64,000 nt of DNA from a virus. The notes below the pieces were generated by a model. It was not told where the DNA came from. It made no database searches and saw only the letters and a program-made list of their open reading frames with translations. A program made the position numbers and the translations under genes. Positions 1 through 8,778 of this stretch are shown in pieces. Numbering within the stretch: position 1 is the stretch's first letter; the number at the start of each line of letters is the position of its first letter. The DNA lies in the IMG/VR virus record IMGVR_UViG_3300042691_053605, positions 1 to 64,000 of that record; one strand, given 5' to 3'.

Positions 1-218
1 TTAACCAGGCTGTCTTCCAAATCCAATCCAGCTTCGCGTGTTACCACTTCCTTCATTACGGATCTGCCAACAAAGCTTTCCTCCAGTGTGCCTCTTTCTT
101 CAAGAACGGTTACGAGTTCATACAAAATGTCAATGGTCGACGGATAGCCATCGACCATTTTGTAAACTTCCAGCGCGTATTTCGCTGGAAGTTTGTTTCT
201 ATTAATCTTCAGATTCAT
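1..218 (-). CDS. Partial hypothetical protein, C-terminus outside window
   Basis: An open frame of 72 residues runs off the left edge of the window. It starts at an ATG at 216-218, inside the last codons of uvsX (17 nt overlap), in a different frame. The start reads MNLKINRNKLPAKYALEVYK and is followed by an acidic helical stretch. Overlap with uvsX in the same direction suggests translational coupling within the recombination operon. In T4 the genes after uvsX are 40 and 41 (helicase), but I do not recognise either here. Function unknown. Confidence 0.6.
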   Translation of the reverse strand, partial: MNLKINRNKLPAKYALEVYKMVDGYPSTIDILYELVTVLEERGTLEESFVGRSVMKEVVTREAGLDLEDSLV

Positions 219-1437
219 CACCAATCATTTCGGTTATTTCATCGTTTTCAATTTCGCCAAGGGAAGCAACATTCGGAAGCTTAAACATACTTTGAATGTA
301 TTTCTCATCAAGTTCTCTTAGCATTTCCGTAGTAAATACCTTGGATGTAAAGAGTTCCTGCGGCTTAATCATTTCGCCAAGATGTCGAACCGCAATTGTA
401 CGAGCCGTTTCCTTTGCTTCAAAATACAGCTTTTCAATTTCACCGGTTGACTCATTAACTCGAGTAAATTCCGTAGCCTTTATTTTTGCAAATAACGGAT
501 TGTCCTCTTTGTAAAACTTTAAGAAGTCTTTCTCACTTAGTAATTTACCGCGCTGTACGCCACATGTTTCCCATGTAAGAAATTGTTCCAATCCAACATA
601 CGGATTCATACCTTTGTAGAAACTAATGTGGAACTTAATAGGAAGTGGACGAGCAAAACGATTTTTAGCCGGTTTGGATGTTACAATAATACCGGTTTTG
701 TTTGCGCCGTCTTCTTTTAGGCCTGCCTTGGAAAGCTGTAGGATAACTGATGCGTTATAGATTGCACCGCCACCACCGGATATTGTTTGGCCAGGTACAT
801 ATGAACCAATGGTTGCATAGGTATGGTTAGTGAATACAAATGGAATTTTAAGTTCTGCCAAATCCGCGGTAATAACACGGAACAAGGAACGCAATTCCTG
901 TTGCTTGGTCATATCGCGTTTATCAGATCCACTGATAGCGTCAGCGCGTTCTTTGGTAGTTGCCAGGTTACCTAATGAATCCAACACCAACATAATTTTT
1001 GGAAGAGCCTTTCCGCCGTCCTTTGCCTTTTTCAATTGATCACAGAGGTGAGCAACAAATTGACGTACTTCCAATGGAGTACTTACCGGTTGGTAACGAA
1101 ACTTGTTAGGATCAACACCAAAGTTTTGAATTACATCCTGGTCTACTGCTGCTTCAGAATCGCAATAGATTATGTTGTACCCCATATCTTGCGCTTCTCG
1201 ACAGATGTTCAAAGCCAAGAAAGTTTTACCGGTACCGGATTCGCCAGCCAAACATATAGATCTGCTATTTGGTATTCCGCCAAACATAGATCCACTTAAC
1301 TGTGCATTTAAGAGGTAATTCCCAGTGCTAATCCATTCATCAATTTTTGAATAGGAGTTGTTTGAAATTACCGAACCTTTAGGACTAATCTTGGTTAGTT
1401 GTTCATCAAGGTCATTAAAAGAGAATTCTTTTGCCAT
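202..1437 (-). CDS. uvsX: UvsX-like RecA family recombinase
   Basis: This 411-residue protein has a RecA-type ATPase core. The Walker A motif GESGTGKT is at residues 65-72 and the Walker B strand IMLVLDS is at about 148-154. The length is close to T4 UvsX (about 390 residues). UvsX polymerises on single-stranded DNA coated with gp32 and drives strand exchange, which feeds recombination-dependent replication. The acidic C-terminal tail (EIENDEITEMIGDESED) is typical of phage and bacterial recombinases. The gene follows the polymerase C-terminal fragment with a 14-nt gap, so the two are probably co-transcribed. Partner genes uvsW, a uvsY-like gene and gene 32 lie at 31-36 kb. Confidence 0.93.
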   Translation of the reverse strand: MAKEFSFNDLDEQLTKISPKGSVISNNSYSKIDEWISTGNYLLNAQLSGSMFGGIPNSRSICLAGESGTGKTFLALNICREAQDMGYNIIYCDSEAAVDQDVIQNFGVDPNKFRYQPVSTPLEVRQFVAHLCDQLKKAKDGGKALPKIMLVLDSLGNLATTKERADAISGSDKRDMTKQQELRSLFRVITADLAELKIPFVFTNHTYATIGSYVPGQTISGGGGAIYNASVILQLSKAGLKEDGANKTGIIVTSKPAKNRFARPLPIKFHISFYKGMNPYVGLEQFLTWETCGVQRGKLLSEKDFLKFYKEDNPLFAKIKATEFTRVNESTGEIEKLYFEAKETARTIAVRHLGEMIKPQELFTSKVFTTEMLRELDEKYIQSMFKLPNVASLGEIENDEITEMIGDESED

Positions 1438-1451
1438 ATACTTTACTTATT

Positions 1452-2639
1452 TTAGAATAGTTGAGTTCTTACAATAATCTCAGGAGAGATTGGTGGAAGA
1501 CCGATTGCTGAAATGAAACGATTTAGCGGTTCAATTAAGCCTTTTGAAAATTGTGTATCATAATCTACAGGAGGAGCAAGTTCTACCGGGAAATTACCTG
1601 GAAGAAACGCAAATACGTTTTCCTCACCGCGTTCCGCTTTTGCATAGTAATACCGAACCTTATCGCCACTTTTGATTAGCTGATACTTGTTTTTCCATTT
1701 GGAATTATTCAGCATAAAATTGTGATAACCTGCTGCTCTTACGTGAATAGGACAATGGGAATTGATTTCAAACTTTTTACGGTCGTCAGCAATACCTTTT
1801 TCATAATCGCTGATGGAAGATGAAAATGCAACGTTTTCAATGTTTTCCACTGTAAATGCTTGCTTTTCTTTTTTCAGAATTTCAGCAAATTCACGAAGAT
1901 TCAATTTGTTCTTTTCTCGGAAAATGTATTCCAATAAGGTTTTCATTCGAGCCCGTACAAAAGATGGGGTAGAACCCTGGGCAATTTCAACGCCTTTAGC
2001 CTTAATTTTCTTTTGTGGTTCATAGAAAACTCCAGGATCTTTCCATCGCAAATCCAATACATATTTTTTCTTACGAAGGAAAATAGCAGAATATGAGATG
2101 GTTTCCATTTCCAAGTCCTGGATATTTTGTGTACCCCAAGAATCGCCGTACTTATCAAAAGCCTTTTTCAAATAGTCTTTCAAACGATGGTTGTAAACTC
2201 CAAGTACAAATTCAGTGGGATCCTCGCCAGACCAATCAGAACCAAATAGTGGTTCCTGGAAAGTTACATACGCAGAGTCGGTATCGCCATAGATAGTAAC
2301 ATCATTTTTTACCTTTTCGACTTTAGTGATACCGAGCTTTGTATGTAGCTCGGTATCACGGTGCCAAAATTCGTAAAAGTAACGGTTAACTGTTTTTGAA
2401 ACAAATTTGATGATGTCCTGGCCTTGTAAAGTTATCGCCTCCGCCACTCGTACATTGTAACCTACAAAGTAAGGAGAGGCTGTAGCTCCATAAATGGAGT
2501 TAATGAAGATTTTGATTGCCTGTTCCTCGTTCCCCTTTTCATTCATCAAATGATTAAGCCTATTGATTTCGGCTATAATCTCATCACGAGATGCTGTAGT
2601 TGGATCTATTGAACAGTGTTTTAACCCTGTCAATTCCAT
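1452..2639 (-). CDS. 43B: Family B DNA polymerase, C-terminal fragment (motifs B and C, thumb)
   Basis: This 395-residue protein is the C-terminal half of a gp43-type family B replicative polymerase. Motif B (KIFINSIYGA) is at residues 43-52 and motif C (YGDTDS) at 117-122. A KKKY...KAKG block that contacts primer-template DNA follows, then a thumb-like region. Motif A and the exonuclease domain are missing; they are encoded by a separate gene at 14187-15563. The first 40 residues form one helix that would be the second helix of the fingers, so the break sits at the fingers tip. The C-terminus (VRTQLF) may bind the sliding clamp encoded directly upstream (2641-3387). No intein residues are visible. 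Confidence 0.9.
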   Translation of the reverse strand: MELTGLKHCSIDPTTASRDEIIAEINRLNHLMNEKGNEEQAIKIFINSIYGATASPYFVGYNVRVAEAITLQGQDIIKFVSKTVNRYFYEFWHRDTELHTKLGITKVEKVKNDVTIYGDTDSAYVTFQEPLFGSDWSGEDPTEFVLGVYNHRLKDYLKKAFDKYGDSWGTQNIQDLEMETISYSAIFLRKKKYVLDLRWKDPGVFYEPQKKIKAKGVEIAQGSTPSFVRARMKTLLEYIFREKNKLNLREFAEILKKEKQAFTVENIENVAFSSSISDYEKGIADDRKKFEINSHCPIHVRAAGYHNFMLNNSKWKNKYQLIKSGDKVRYYYAKAERGEENVFAFLPGNFPVELAPPVDYDTQFSKGLIEPLNRFISAIGLPPISPEIIVRTQLF

Positions 2640-2640
2640 C

Positions 2641-3387
2641 TTATTCAGCTTTTCCTATGATTGTTTTTGTTTCAGTTTCAATTGATGAGAATACAATACG
2701 GTCTCCAGAAAGATACGCTACTGCATCCTCACGATCCAAGAATCCAAATTGATTTTTGTAAATTGAAATGGTAACATCCTCGTTAGTTCCGTCCAACGCC
2801 AATAATGACATATCATAACTACGGCCTGTTACATTTACATTTCCATCTTTTACATTCATCGTTAACAACTTATGGTCGCTATCAATTGTAGAAATTGAGG
2901 AAATGCGTTTTTGATGTTCCTTAGTAAGAACAAAATTTACTTGTGAAGCCTCAGTATTACTGATACGATCCATCATTTCATCAGTGATATGAGTGAACAA
3001 ACGTAAACTTGCACATTGGAAGTTGATTTTCAAGCTTGAACTTGACAAAGTAACCTCAGTACCAATCATACCGTCAGCGGTATTTTCATAGCTAATACTG
3101 AATTTAACTTCTGAATCTGTGAAGTGCTTAAACGCTTCAGTCAATTTATCCACGCTAAAGATACCGAAAAGAATGTTTTGACCTGTAGTCATTACTCCTT
3201 CCATATCAAAAATTAGACTCATGTCAATTTTTGAGGATTTTACAACGCTACGTTCGGGCGTGTGTGTTTTGGCTTTCAAATAGCCGTTTTCAATTTCCAA
3301 CAAAAGAGTACTTTCAATTGAGGAAAAACGCTTCAAGAAGTTAGTAAACTCCGAAGCTGACTTTACTGATAATGTAATTTGTTCCAT
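2641..3387 (-). CDS. 45: gp45-like DNA polymerase sliding clamp
   Basis: A 248-residue protein of about the length of T4 gp45 (228 residues). Its organisation is clamp-like: repeated beta-alpha-beta segments, no catalytic motifs, an N-terminal helix (SASEFTNFLKRFSS) and a central SSLKIN-type strand region. In T4 the trimeric clamp tethers gp43 to DNA and also activates late transcription. The gene directly precedes the polymerase C-terminal fragment (1 nt gap), so clamp and half-polymerase are co-transcribed. A class A promoter-like site lies 18 nt upstream of the start. The assignment rests on length, context and weak sequence resemblance, since clamps have few invariant residues. Confidence 0.75.
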   Translation of the reverse strand: MEQITLSVKSASEFTNFLKRFSSIESTLLLEIENGYLKAKTHTPERSVVKSSKIDMSLIFDMEGVMTTGQNILFGIFSVDKLTEAFKHFTDSEVKFSISYENTADGMIGTEVTLSSSSLKINFQCASLRLFTHITDEMMDRISNTEASQVNFVLTKEHQKRISSISTIDSDHKLLTMNVKDGNVNVTGRSYDMSLLALDGTNEDVTISIYKNQFGFLDREDAVAYLSGDRIVFSSIETETKTIIGKAE

Positions 3388-3405
3388 TTTAAGAATTTTG
3401 ATTTG

Positions 3406-3435
3406 ATTTTATATTCACTTTTTGATTAAAGTTTC
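3406..3435 (-). promoter_or_regulatory. Class A promoter-like site before the clamp gene
   Basis: On the minus strand the site reads GAAACTTT, 14 nt, then TATAAAAT, ending 18 nt before the clamp ATG. The same layout, including the shared GTGAATATAAAATCAAAT stretch, recurs at 36337-36366. Related sites occur at 5830, 8724, 16135, 63113 and 63143. Promoter function is inferred from repetition and position. Confidence 0.6.
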
Positions 3436-3437
3436 CG

Positions 3438-4070
3438 TTAGATAATATCATCCACAAGACCGTATTTAGTTTTGCAAATTTTTGAGTTCCACCATCTGTC
3501 ATGCTTTAAGATTTCTTCAAGTTCGGCTGGCTTAATTTTAGTACGTTCAGAATACCATTCTTTCATGGTCTTCATAATATCTTTATTACTATTGACATGA
3601 TCCATCATATCTGAGTGTCTGCCCCAAGCAGCGTCACTTAATTCATGGATAAGCATATACGCGCTTTTTCTCATAAGCCTACGGGTTCCTGCTGTAGAAA
3701 TAATGGTAGCGGCTGAAGCAGCGCATCCTTCAATAATGGTTACCACAGGTACTACAGTTTTAATACGTTCAATCGTATCAGCGATTGCAAACGCGGAAAA
3801 AACCTCGCCACCATAGGAATTAATATGCAACCAAATTGGTGGTGGAGAATTGACTTCATACATACTATTAAAAATGCCTCCCAAGTTATACATTGATGCC
3901 TGGTGCAATTTTTGATTAAGTATCAATGCAGATTCAGGATTGACATCGGCATAAAAATAAATGTGATCACCTTGCGATGTTACCAGTGTATCTGGAAACG
4001 CATCGTTATTATTGCGTTTATCATCAGTTGGATCACTGTAATTGTTCATTCTCTTCGTTTGTGGTTTCAT
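3438..4070 (-). CDS. ClpP-like serine protease
   Basis: This 210-residue protein has the ClpP/crotonase fold signatures. The SYGGEV segment is at residues 85-90. The nucleophile Ser119 lies in GCAASA (116-120), His142 in LIHE, and an Asp in KHDRWWN (Asp190) completes the triad. Length matches bacterial ClpP (about 200 residues). ClpP needs an AAA+ partner; none is visible here, so it could use a host Clp ATPase or act alone on small substrates. It sits among replication genes, not capsid genes, which argues weakly against a prohead protease role. An internal Met8 (3438-4049) is an alternative start; the listed start overlaps the upstream gene by 38 nt. Confidence 0.87.
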   Translation of the reverse strand: MKPQTKRMNNYSDPTDDKRNNNDAFPDTLVTSQGDHIYFYADVNPESALILNQKLHQASMYNLGGIFNSMYEVNSPPPIWLHINSYGGEVFSAFAIADTIERIKTVVPVVTIIEGCAASAATIISTAGTRRLMRKSAYMLIHELSDAAWGRHSDMMDHVNSNKDIMKTMKEWYSERTKIKPAELEEILKHDRWWNSKICKTKYGLVDDII

Positions 4071-4410
4071 ATCTTTCTTTATAGAATTTGTCTACCGCGG
4101 TTTCTAAATCGAGGTATTGAGGGTACGTTTCAATAGGCTTCCATACTGTTGGTTTTCCTTTAGGGTCAGAAGCCATAAAACTAACAAACTCGCCTCGTGC
4201 AAAATACTGGGTTACCAAAAAATGGTCCTCATTCATTTTGACAATCCAGGCAACATTTCGAGTAGTTGATTTTGGTATTCTAACCAGCTGCCATGGTTTT
4301 TCCTTTCGATTAAATGTAGGAGCAATATTAATAGCTCTAACTGCTTTAATGTGGCCGTCTTTTAATATCCCTCCTGGGACATCTTTGCATGTGATGTATT
4401 GTTTTTCCAT
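4033..4410 (-). CDS. Hypothetical protein between topoisomerase subunit and ClpP
   Basis: A 125-residue protein, starting at MEKQYITCKDVPGG immediately after the gp52 stop codon. An upstream in-frame ATG at 4491 would overlap gp52 by 80 nt and adds a very basic leader, so I prefer the shorter form. It contains a GHIKAVRAI strand, a segment EDHFLVTQYFARGEFVSF suggesting a small beta barrel, and an acidic C-terminus. I do not recognise the family. Tight spacing with both neighbours indicates an operon. Confidence 0.7.
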   Translation of the reverse strand: MEKQYITCKDVPGGILKDGHIKAVRAINIAPTFNRKEKPWQLVRIPKSTTRNVAWIVKMNEDHFLVTQYFARGEFVSFMASDPKGKPTVWKPIETYPQYLDLETAVDKFYKERYETTNEENEQLQ

Positions 4411-4411
4411 A

Positions 4412-5812
4412 TTAGTTTGTTTCCTCTTCAATTTCGTCTTCTTCTTTGTCTTTACCGTCCCATACCTCGATACCATCATATTCGTCTTCATCTAAGAAAA
4501 GATTGGAGGCCGATGATGTTTTACTGCTGGTTCCGCGGTTTGTTGCGGTATCAACCATAAGTGCAAGTTCTGCCTGCGAGTTATGAAGTTCCTTTGTTTG
4601 CTCAGATTGTACGCCTTCCAGCCTTGCAATTTCTTTACGAGTTCTTTCCAACTCTTGAGCATTTAATGACTTGAGATAAATTGATTCCAAACGACGGCGT
4701 ACTCGTGAATTTGCAGTTACCGTATCAAGGAACTTTTCAACCTCAGTTTCTTTACGTTGTTTTTCCAACATGTACATCAGATACTTTTCTTTACAGCGTG
4801 CAAATTCCAATTCGTCATTGGCCTCTTGCAAAAAGTATTCCGCGCGCTTTACTCTGAGTTCTGCTTTACGATAACGGAAGTCATCAATATAATCTTCAAT
4901 ACGATCGTATTCCAATACAAGTCCATCCTTTACAAACACCGGAGTTTCGGTAACCAACATTTTGGTAGATTTCAAAACCGCTTCAGAAAAAGCAGCCCAT
5001 CCATCCGCGTCGCCACTGTATCGCAAATGTACATCTACATTAGTGGAAGAGTTATTGGTAATTTTTACATTCGGATGATAGTTCAGAATAGAATCCAGCT
5101 TCTTCAAAAAGCTACCGTACTTCATTAACGGAGGCAATTCCGTAACCCGCATCCATCTTTCAGAATCGCTGGTTTCAATTACGCCTTCAATTAACCAAGA
5201 CTTATCCAGGCCTCGATAACGTGTAACCTTACCTTTGAAGTCCTTGAAAACTGGCTTTACCTCTTTGATCTTTCCGTCCAAGTACTTTTGAATATCCGAA
5301 AGACTTCTTGGTAAAATTGTAGTTTTGTAACCAACTGCAATACCTACAATAGTTGTAGATAAACCAATTGGCAAATCAATCCAAAGCGGATCCCAGCCAG
5401 TTTCATCATTACGAGTATTAAGGAAAGAGTTTTTGCGAATCATTTCCGAAATGCTTGGAGCAATTTTAACCGAGGTATAACGAGCCGCCGACGGTTCTTG
5501 CTGAACCGGAGTTCCAAAGAAACCATCACCAAGAAGTAACTGTTCGGAACATCCAAAAGGACGGGCCAACTTATTGACCGCGCCAGTTAAAGACTTATCT
5601 CCATGATGATAACCATCAGAAATACAAGACCCTACTACGGATATTGTTTTGTTATAGTTATTAGGAGAATTTACTAAAATGAATCTCTGTACATTTGTAA
5701 GACCATCATAAAAAGATGGAATCCCGCGGTTTTCTAATACATACAAAGCATAATTGCGGAAGTTGGTATTGATTTGCTTTGAGATTGGTAGGTTATAGAT
5801 TTTCTTAGCCAT
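4412..5812 (-). CDS. 52: Type II DNA topoisomerase medium subunit, gp52-like (GyrA/ParC type)
   Basis: A 466-residue breakage-reunion subunit, close to T4 gp52 (about 440 residues). The start FRNYALYVLENRGIPSFYDGL corresponds to the GyrA N-terminal winged-helix entry. The catalytic tyrosine is Tyr112 in SAARYTSVK. A GDGFFG block (95-100) precedes it, as in gyrase A. A long coiled coil at about 320-440 (RKAELRVKRAEYF onward) forms the C-gate arm. The C-terminus is very acidic. It would pair with the ATPase subunit at 6872-8686 to relax DNA during replication. A class A promoter-like site lies just upstream. Confidence 0.93.
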   Translation of the reverse strand: MAKKIYNLPISKQINTNFRNYALYVLENRGIPSFYDGLTNVQRFILVNSPNNYNKTISVVGSCISDGYHHGDKSLTGAVNKLARPFGCSEQLLLGDGFFGTPVQQEPSAARYTSVKIAPSISEMIRKNSFLNTRNDETGWDPLWIDLPIGLSTTIVGIAVGYKTTILPRSLSDIQKYLDGKIKEVKPVFKDFKGKVTRYRGLDKSWLIEGVIETSDSERWMRVTELPPLMKYGSFLKKLDSILNYHPNVKITNNSSTNVDVHLRYSGDADGWAAFSEAVLKSTKMLVTETPVFVKDGLVLEYDRIEDYIDDFRYRKAELRVKRAEYFLQEANDELEFARCKEKYLMYMLEKQRKETEVEKFLDTVTANSRVRRRLESIYLKSLNAQELERTRKEIARLEGVQSEQTKELHNSQAELALMVDTATNRGTSSKTSSASNLFLDEDEYDGIEVWDGKDKEEDEIEEETN

Positions 5813-5829
5813 TCAGTATATTTATAGCA

Positions 5830-5853
5830 TTTATAGTTATATTCATAAAAGTT
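5830..5853 (-). promoter_or_regulatory. Class A promoter-like site before gp52
   Basis: The minus strand reads AACTTT, 12 nt, TATAAA, ending 17 nt before the gp52 ATG. A second element, TATAAATA, lies between it and the start and matches the T4 late-promoter consensus exactly. Inference from recurring layout. Confidence 0.5.
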
Positions 5854-5871
5854 AAATTAGTTTCAAAAAGA

Positions 5872-5892
5872 AAGGAGACCAGAGGTCTCCTT
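5872..5892 (-). terminator. Intrinsic terminator
   Basis: Perfect 9-bp stem AAGGAGACC/GGTCTCCTT with a 3-nt loop. On the minus strand it is followed by TCTTTTTG. It sits 26 nt past the stop of the 83-residue gene (5918-6169) and before the gp52 promoter site, so it separates two minus-strand units. Confidence 0.75.
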
Positions 5893-5917
5893 GTTAACAA
5901 TAAGTATGTAGAGGGTT

Positions 5918-6169
5918 TTAGTCTTCTAAAAGTTCAGCGTGCTTTTTAATTTTATCTTCAATCTTTGACTTATTGGGTTCATCCAAGGCTACATTAATAA
6001 CTACTTCATCTTTGGTTTTACCTTGTGAGTTGTCCAAAATCTCAGCACCTACTTCTTTAAGATCTGATAACAAATCAAAAATGTTGAATTTCTTATCGAC
6101 CTTTAATCTATAAGTATGATGACTTTTGCCTTCATACATATAGTCGAAATAGTTAGAGACATGTTTCAT
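5918..6169 (-). CDS. Small CTS-tagged hypothetical protein
   Basis: An 83-residue protein. It begins MKHVSNYFDYMYE followed by Gly, fitting the cleavable tag seen on many proteins at 16.7-30.9 kb. The remainder is a small charged alpha/beta unit with two strands (HTYRLKV and DEVVINVAL) around a helix. Function unknown. It is the last gene before a terminator, and its start overlaps the stop of the upstream gene by 1 nt. Confidence 0.75.
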   Translation of the reverse strand: MKHVSNYFDYMYEGKSHHTYRLKVDKKFNIFDLLSDLKEVGAEILDNSQGKTKDEVVINVALDEPNKSKIEDKIKKHAELLED

Positions 6170-6528
6170 TACTTTAGAGTCAATAAGTATTTAAGTTTGT
6201 CAAGCTCACCGGTGATTTCTTGGCAAATGTTATCCAGCTCTTTATCGGTGTCAGCCATAAATACGCTCTCAAAAAATTGGTGTAGGCCGTCAATAAAAGC
6301 ATCAACTTTAACATTTTCATAATCGGCAACCGCAAGTTGCTTCATTCCACCAAATTTAGGACGTCCGTATTTTCCGCTATATGCTTCAATCAATTTATCA
6401 AACAAATCATCAAGAGAATCATACGCTCCGCCGAATGCGTTGTGTTCAGCAAAACTTTCAGTTTGCCAGTGTAATACTCTTAGCTGCGCTTGAATTTGTA
6501 GCACATTGCTTATTAGTTCTTTTTCCAT
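6169..6528 (-). CDS. Dps/ferritin-like helical hypothetical protein
   Basis: A 119-residue, almost entirely helical protein. The stretch LRVLHWQTESFAEHNAFGGAYDSLDDLFDKL resembles the first helices of Dps/ferritin-like proteins, where a conserved LHW-T--FxxH pattern supplies metal ligands. I infer a four-helix bundle, but whether it binds metal is not shown. It has no capsid tag. It is co-directional with both neighbours and overlaps the next gene by 1 nt. Confidence 0.7.
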   Translation of the reverse strand: MEKELISNVLQIQAQLRVLHWQTESFAEHNAFGGAYDSLDDLFDKLIEAYSGKYGRPKFGGMKQLAVADYENVKVDAFIDGLHQFFESVFMADTDKELDNICQEITGELDKLKYLLTLK

Positions 6529-6558
6529 CTATATCTTTTTTGTTTTTTGCGAAAGATC

Positions 6559-6837
6559 TTACTTCTCATCTAGGCTTACAATATCGTCCTGCAAGAAAAT
6601 GCCATAATCATTAACGAATGCCTGGATATCTTCTTGCGAACCTACAACATCAAATCCATCGCCATCTCTATCACGAACCTCTAGATCATAATCTTTTTTA
6701 ATTTCCTCATCAGAGCCACCGGGTTCTCTGGAATCATCAATATGAGCAATGAATAGTTCTTTTTTTGATTCATTTGCAGATTCGTTTACAAAGCTTTCAA
6801 ATGTTTTTACGTGTTTCATTTCTTGCATGTGTTTCAT
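6559..6837 (-). CDS. CTS-tagged small acidic protein
   Basis: A 92-residue acidic protein. It begins MKHMQEMKHVKTFESFVNE then SANES. The tag is duplicated: either Met1 or Met7 (start 6819) gives the MKHVKTFESFVNE form, and Met7 gives the canonical length. A DRDGDGFD segment looks like a lone calcium-binding loop. A class C promoter-like site is 18 nt upstream. Function unknown; capsid loading is inferred from the tag. Confidence 0.72.
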   Translation of the reverse strand: MKHMQEMKHVKTFESFVNESANESKKELFIAHIDDSREPGGSDEEIKKDYDLEVRDRDGDGFDVVGSQEDIQAFVNDYGIFLQDDIVSLDEK

Positions 6838-6855
6838 TTTTTATGTTATTTTACC

Positions 6856-6866
6856 TTCTATATATC
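6856..6866 (-). promoter_or_regulatory. Class C (possible late) promoter-like site
   Basis: Minus-strand GATATATAGAA, 18 nt before the start of a CTS-tagged gene and just after the topoisomerase large-subunit stop. It is one of six such sites, five of the others preceding structural, tagged or cluster genes. Confidence 0.4.
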
Positions 6867-6871
6867 ATGGC

Positions 6872-8686
6872 TTACAACTGTCCTTCAAGCCATTTTTTAC
6901 GCTTTCCAGAATTCATACCAAAAGCAATATCTATGTACTTGCCAGATGAGCGGTCATTCTTTATTTTGAACATTGCTCGTTCGGACATTACCACTTCCCA
7001 GTCCTGAATACTTAATGATCCTAAACCTTTAAGGTATCGAACATTGCTCATTTTGTTTCCGCCTTTTTCATAATTACCAAAGTCTTCCAACGAATAGAAG
7101 TATTGACGTTTGCCACTAACATCAATGGAGGCAAGTGGTGTAATGAGAATATTGAGTTTTCCTGAGTCAATAACTTGTGGAAACCATTTGTAGAATAGGT
7201 TGATTACCAGAGATGCAATGTGACCGATACCATCAGGGTCCCAGTCAGTTGCGATAGCCACATTTGCAAAGGTGCAGCCTTTACCGTTTCCCGGCTCCAA
7301 GTCCAGGATGTTCATTAGATCAATGATTTCTGCATTGGTACTTAAGTCCCGAACGGTTCGCGCATTTTTGATTTTTCCTTTTAGCGAATAGACACCGTCA
7401 GTTCGCGGATCCCTCTTCTGTAAGATTGAACCCATAGCGGAAGAACCCTCTACAATAAACAGGGTGCCTTTGGCTTGTGATGGCGGAAAATACTTATCGC
7501 TAATCTTTTTGGAAGCTGCCTTCTTCTTAGACTTAAGAGTATTTAAGTCTTGCTTTAGGTTTCGCTCCTCAATTTTCTTTTTGATGATCTGGTAGATTTC
7601 TGAACCTAACAATTGTCGTTTTAGCTTTCCGTAAAACTTCTTTTCCAAGAGCGGCTGAATTTCCCATCGGCCGCCAGCGTATTTGGTTTTATTTTGATCA
7701 CCAAATTTTACTAACTTGGGAGGCAGATTCAGAACAAACATAGTTCCGTAAAACATATGTGCCTCATTATAGCCAAACATTTCATTTACCCAGTCGTACA
7801 TAATACGCTGATGTATACCGGTACAGTTGGCTCCATTAATAAACGATATTGAGGTACCGTTTGCGTATCCTTCCCATAAGAAGAAAGTTCCCAGATCCGT
7901 ATGAATTTCCAAATAGGTTTCAGGTAGGAACGGAAGATCTAAATTTAGTTCCTGCCCATCAAACACAAATTCCAGTTTCATATTCTGTAGCATGGGATCG
8001 CGCTTCAACAAAAATTGACGGAACGCAAACATGGTATGCAAATACTCCTTATCCCAAGTACAGCCTTTGAAGGTATCTTTTCTTGGAGTATATGTAATAG
8101 TAGTGCCTTTTGTAGATTTGCCAACTGGAGAACAGGTTTCTGTGTCCTTTACAAATCGCTTCCAACTAATTTTATAGTCCACTTCAGAATTAACTGTGTG
8201 AACTTCAAATTCGTCGGATAACATATTTACCAAGGCAGCACCTACTCCATTGGTTCCAATAAGACTATCAGTAGAGCTTTCGTTATAGAAGTTTGATCCT
8301 GCTCTCAGCATTGAAAGCGCGGTTTCTACGTTACTCATACCAGTTTTACTGTTAGCCTTTTCCGCATTTAGGAATCCGCCACCAGTATCGGTTACCTTTA
8401 CCTGATTGGTTTTTGAATTGATTTCTACCCGAATTTTTGGCATTGCTCCTTTTAGACGTTTTGCTTCGTCAAAGGAGTTATCCACAATTTCATTCAGCAT
8501 TTTATAGAAGCCTACTGATAGTACCTTTGTCTTTGCTACGATTCTTCCAGTCTTGCCGCCTTCATCAACTTCAATAATTTGAACTTTCTCGTCAGATCTT
8601 TCAACAGATCCAATGTACATTGTAGGACGGTGTAAAACGTGTTCAAAATCGCTTAACGCTACAATTTCTTTGTTACTTTTAGCCAT
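6872..8686 (-). CDS. 39: Type II DNA topoisomerase large (ATPase) subunit, gp39/60-like
   Basis: A 604-residue GyrB-like subunit. GHKL ATPase motifs are EIVDN (66-70), DTGGGF (100-105) and GTNGVG (144-149); the transducer lysine loop is QNKTKY (331-336). The TOPRIM domain shows EGSSA (413-417) and DWDPD (481-485), the metal-binding acidic triplet. In T4 this protein is split into gp39 and gp60; here it is one intact gene. It pairs with gp52 (4412-5812). Three small genes lie between the two subunits, two of them tagged. A class A promoter-like site precedes it. Confidence 0.95.
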   Translation of the reverse strand: MAKSNKEIVALSDFEHVLHRPTMYIGSVERSDEKVQIIEVDEGGKTGRIVAKTKVLSVGFYKMLNEIVDNSFDEAKRLKGAMPKIRVEINSKTNQVKVTDTGGGFLNAEKANSKTGMSNVETALSMLRAGSNFYNESSTDSLIGTNGVGAALVNMLSDEFEVHTVNSEVDYKISWKRFVKDTETCSPVGKSTKGTTITYTPRKDTFKGCTWDKEYLHTMFAFRQFLLKRDPMLQNMKLEFVFDGQELNLDLPFLPETYLEIHTDLGTFFLWEGYANGTSISFINGANCTGIHQRIMYDWVNEMFGYNEAHMFYGTMFVLNLPPKLVKFGDQNKTKYAGGRWEIQPLLEKKFYGKLKRQLLGSEIYQIIKKKIEERNLKQDLNTLKSKKKAASKKISDKYFPPSQAKGTLFIVEGSSAMGSILQKRDPRTDGVYSLKGKIKNARTVRDLSTNAEIIDLMNILDLEPGNGKGCTFANVAIATDWDPDGIGHIASLVINLFYKWFPQVIDSGKLNILITPLASIDVSGKRQYFYSLEDFGNYEKGGNKMSNVRYLKGLGSLSIQDWEVVMSERAMFKIKNDRSSGKYIDIAFGMNSGKRKKWLEGQL

Positions 8687-8723
8687 TAGTGTTTATTAGG
8701 TTACTTTAGATTATTTGACAATA

Positions 8724-8751
8724 TTTATATTAACTACATTCATAAAGTTTT
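8724..8751 (-). promoter_or_regulatory. Class A promoter-like site before topoisomerase large subunit
   Basis: Minus-strand AAAACTTT, 14 nt, TATAAATATTG, placed 37 nt before the ATG. The spacer begins ATGAAT, as at the gp52 site. The surrounding gap 8687-8778 contains nothing else recognised. Confidence 0.55.
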
Positions 8752-8778
8752 ACAGTGGTCACTAGATGATACCATGTA

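Noticed and set aside
4033-4491. Longer version of the 125-residue gene starting at 4491
   Set aside because: It would overlap gp52 by 80 nt with a lysine-rich leader that reads as the antiphase of the gp52 acidic tail.
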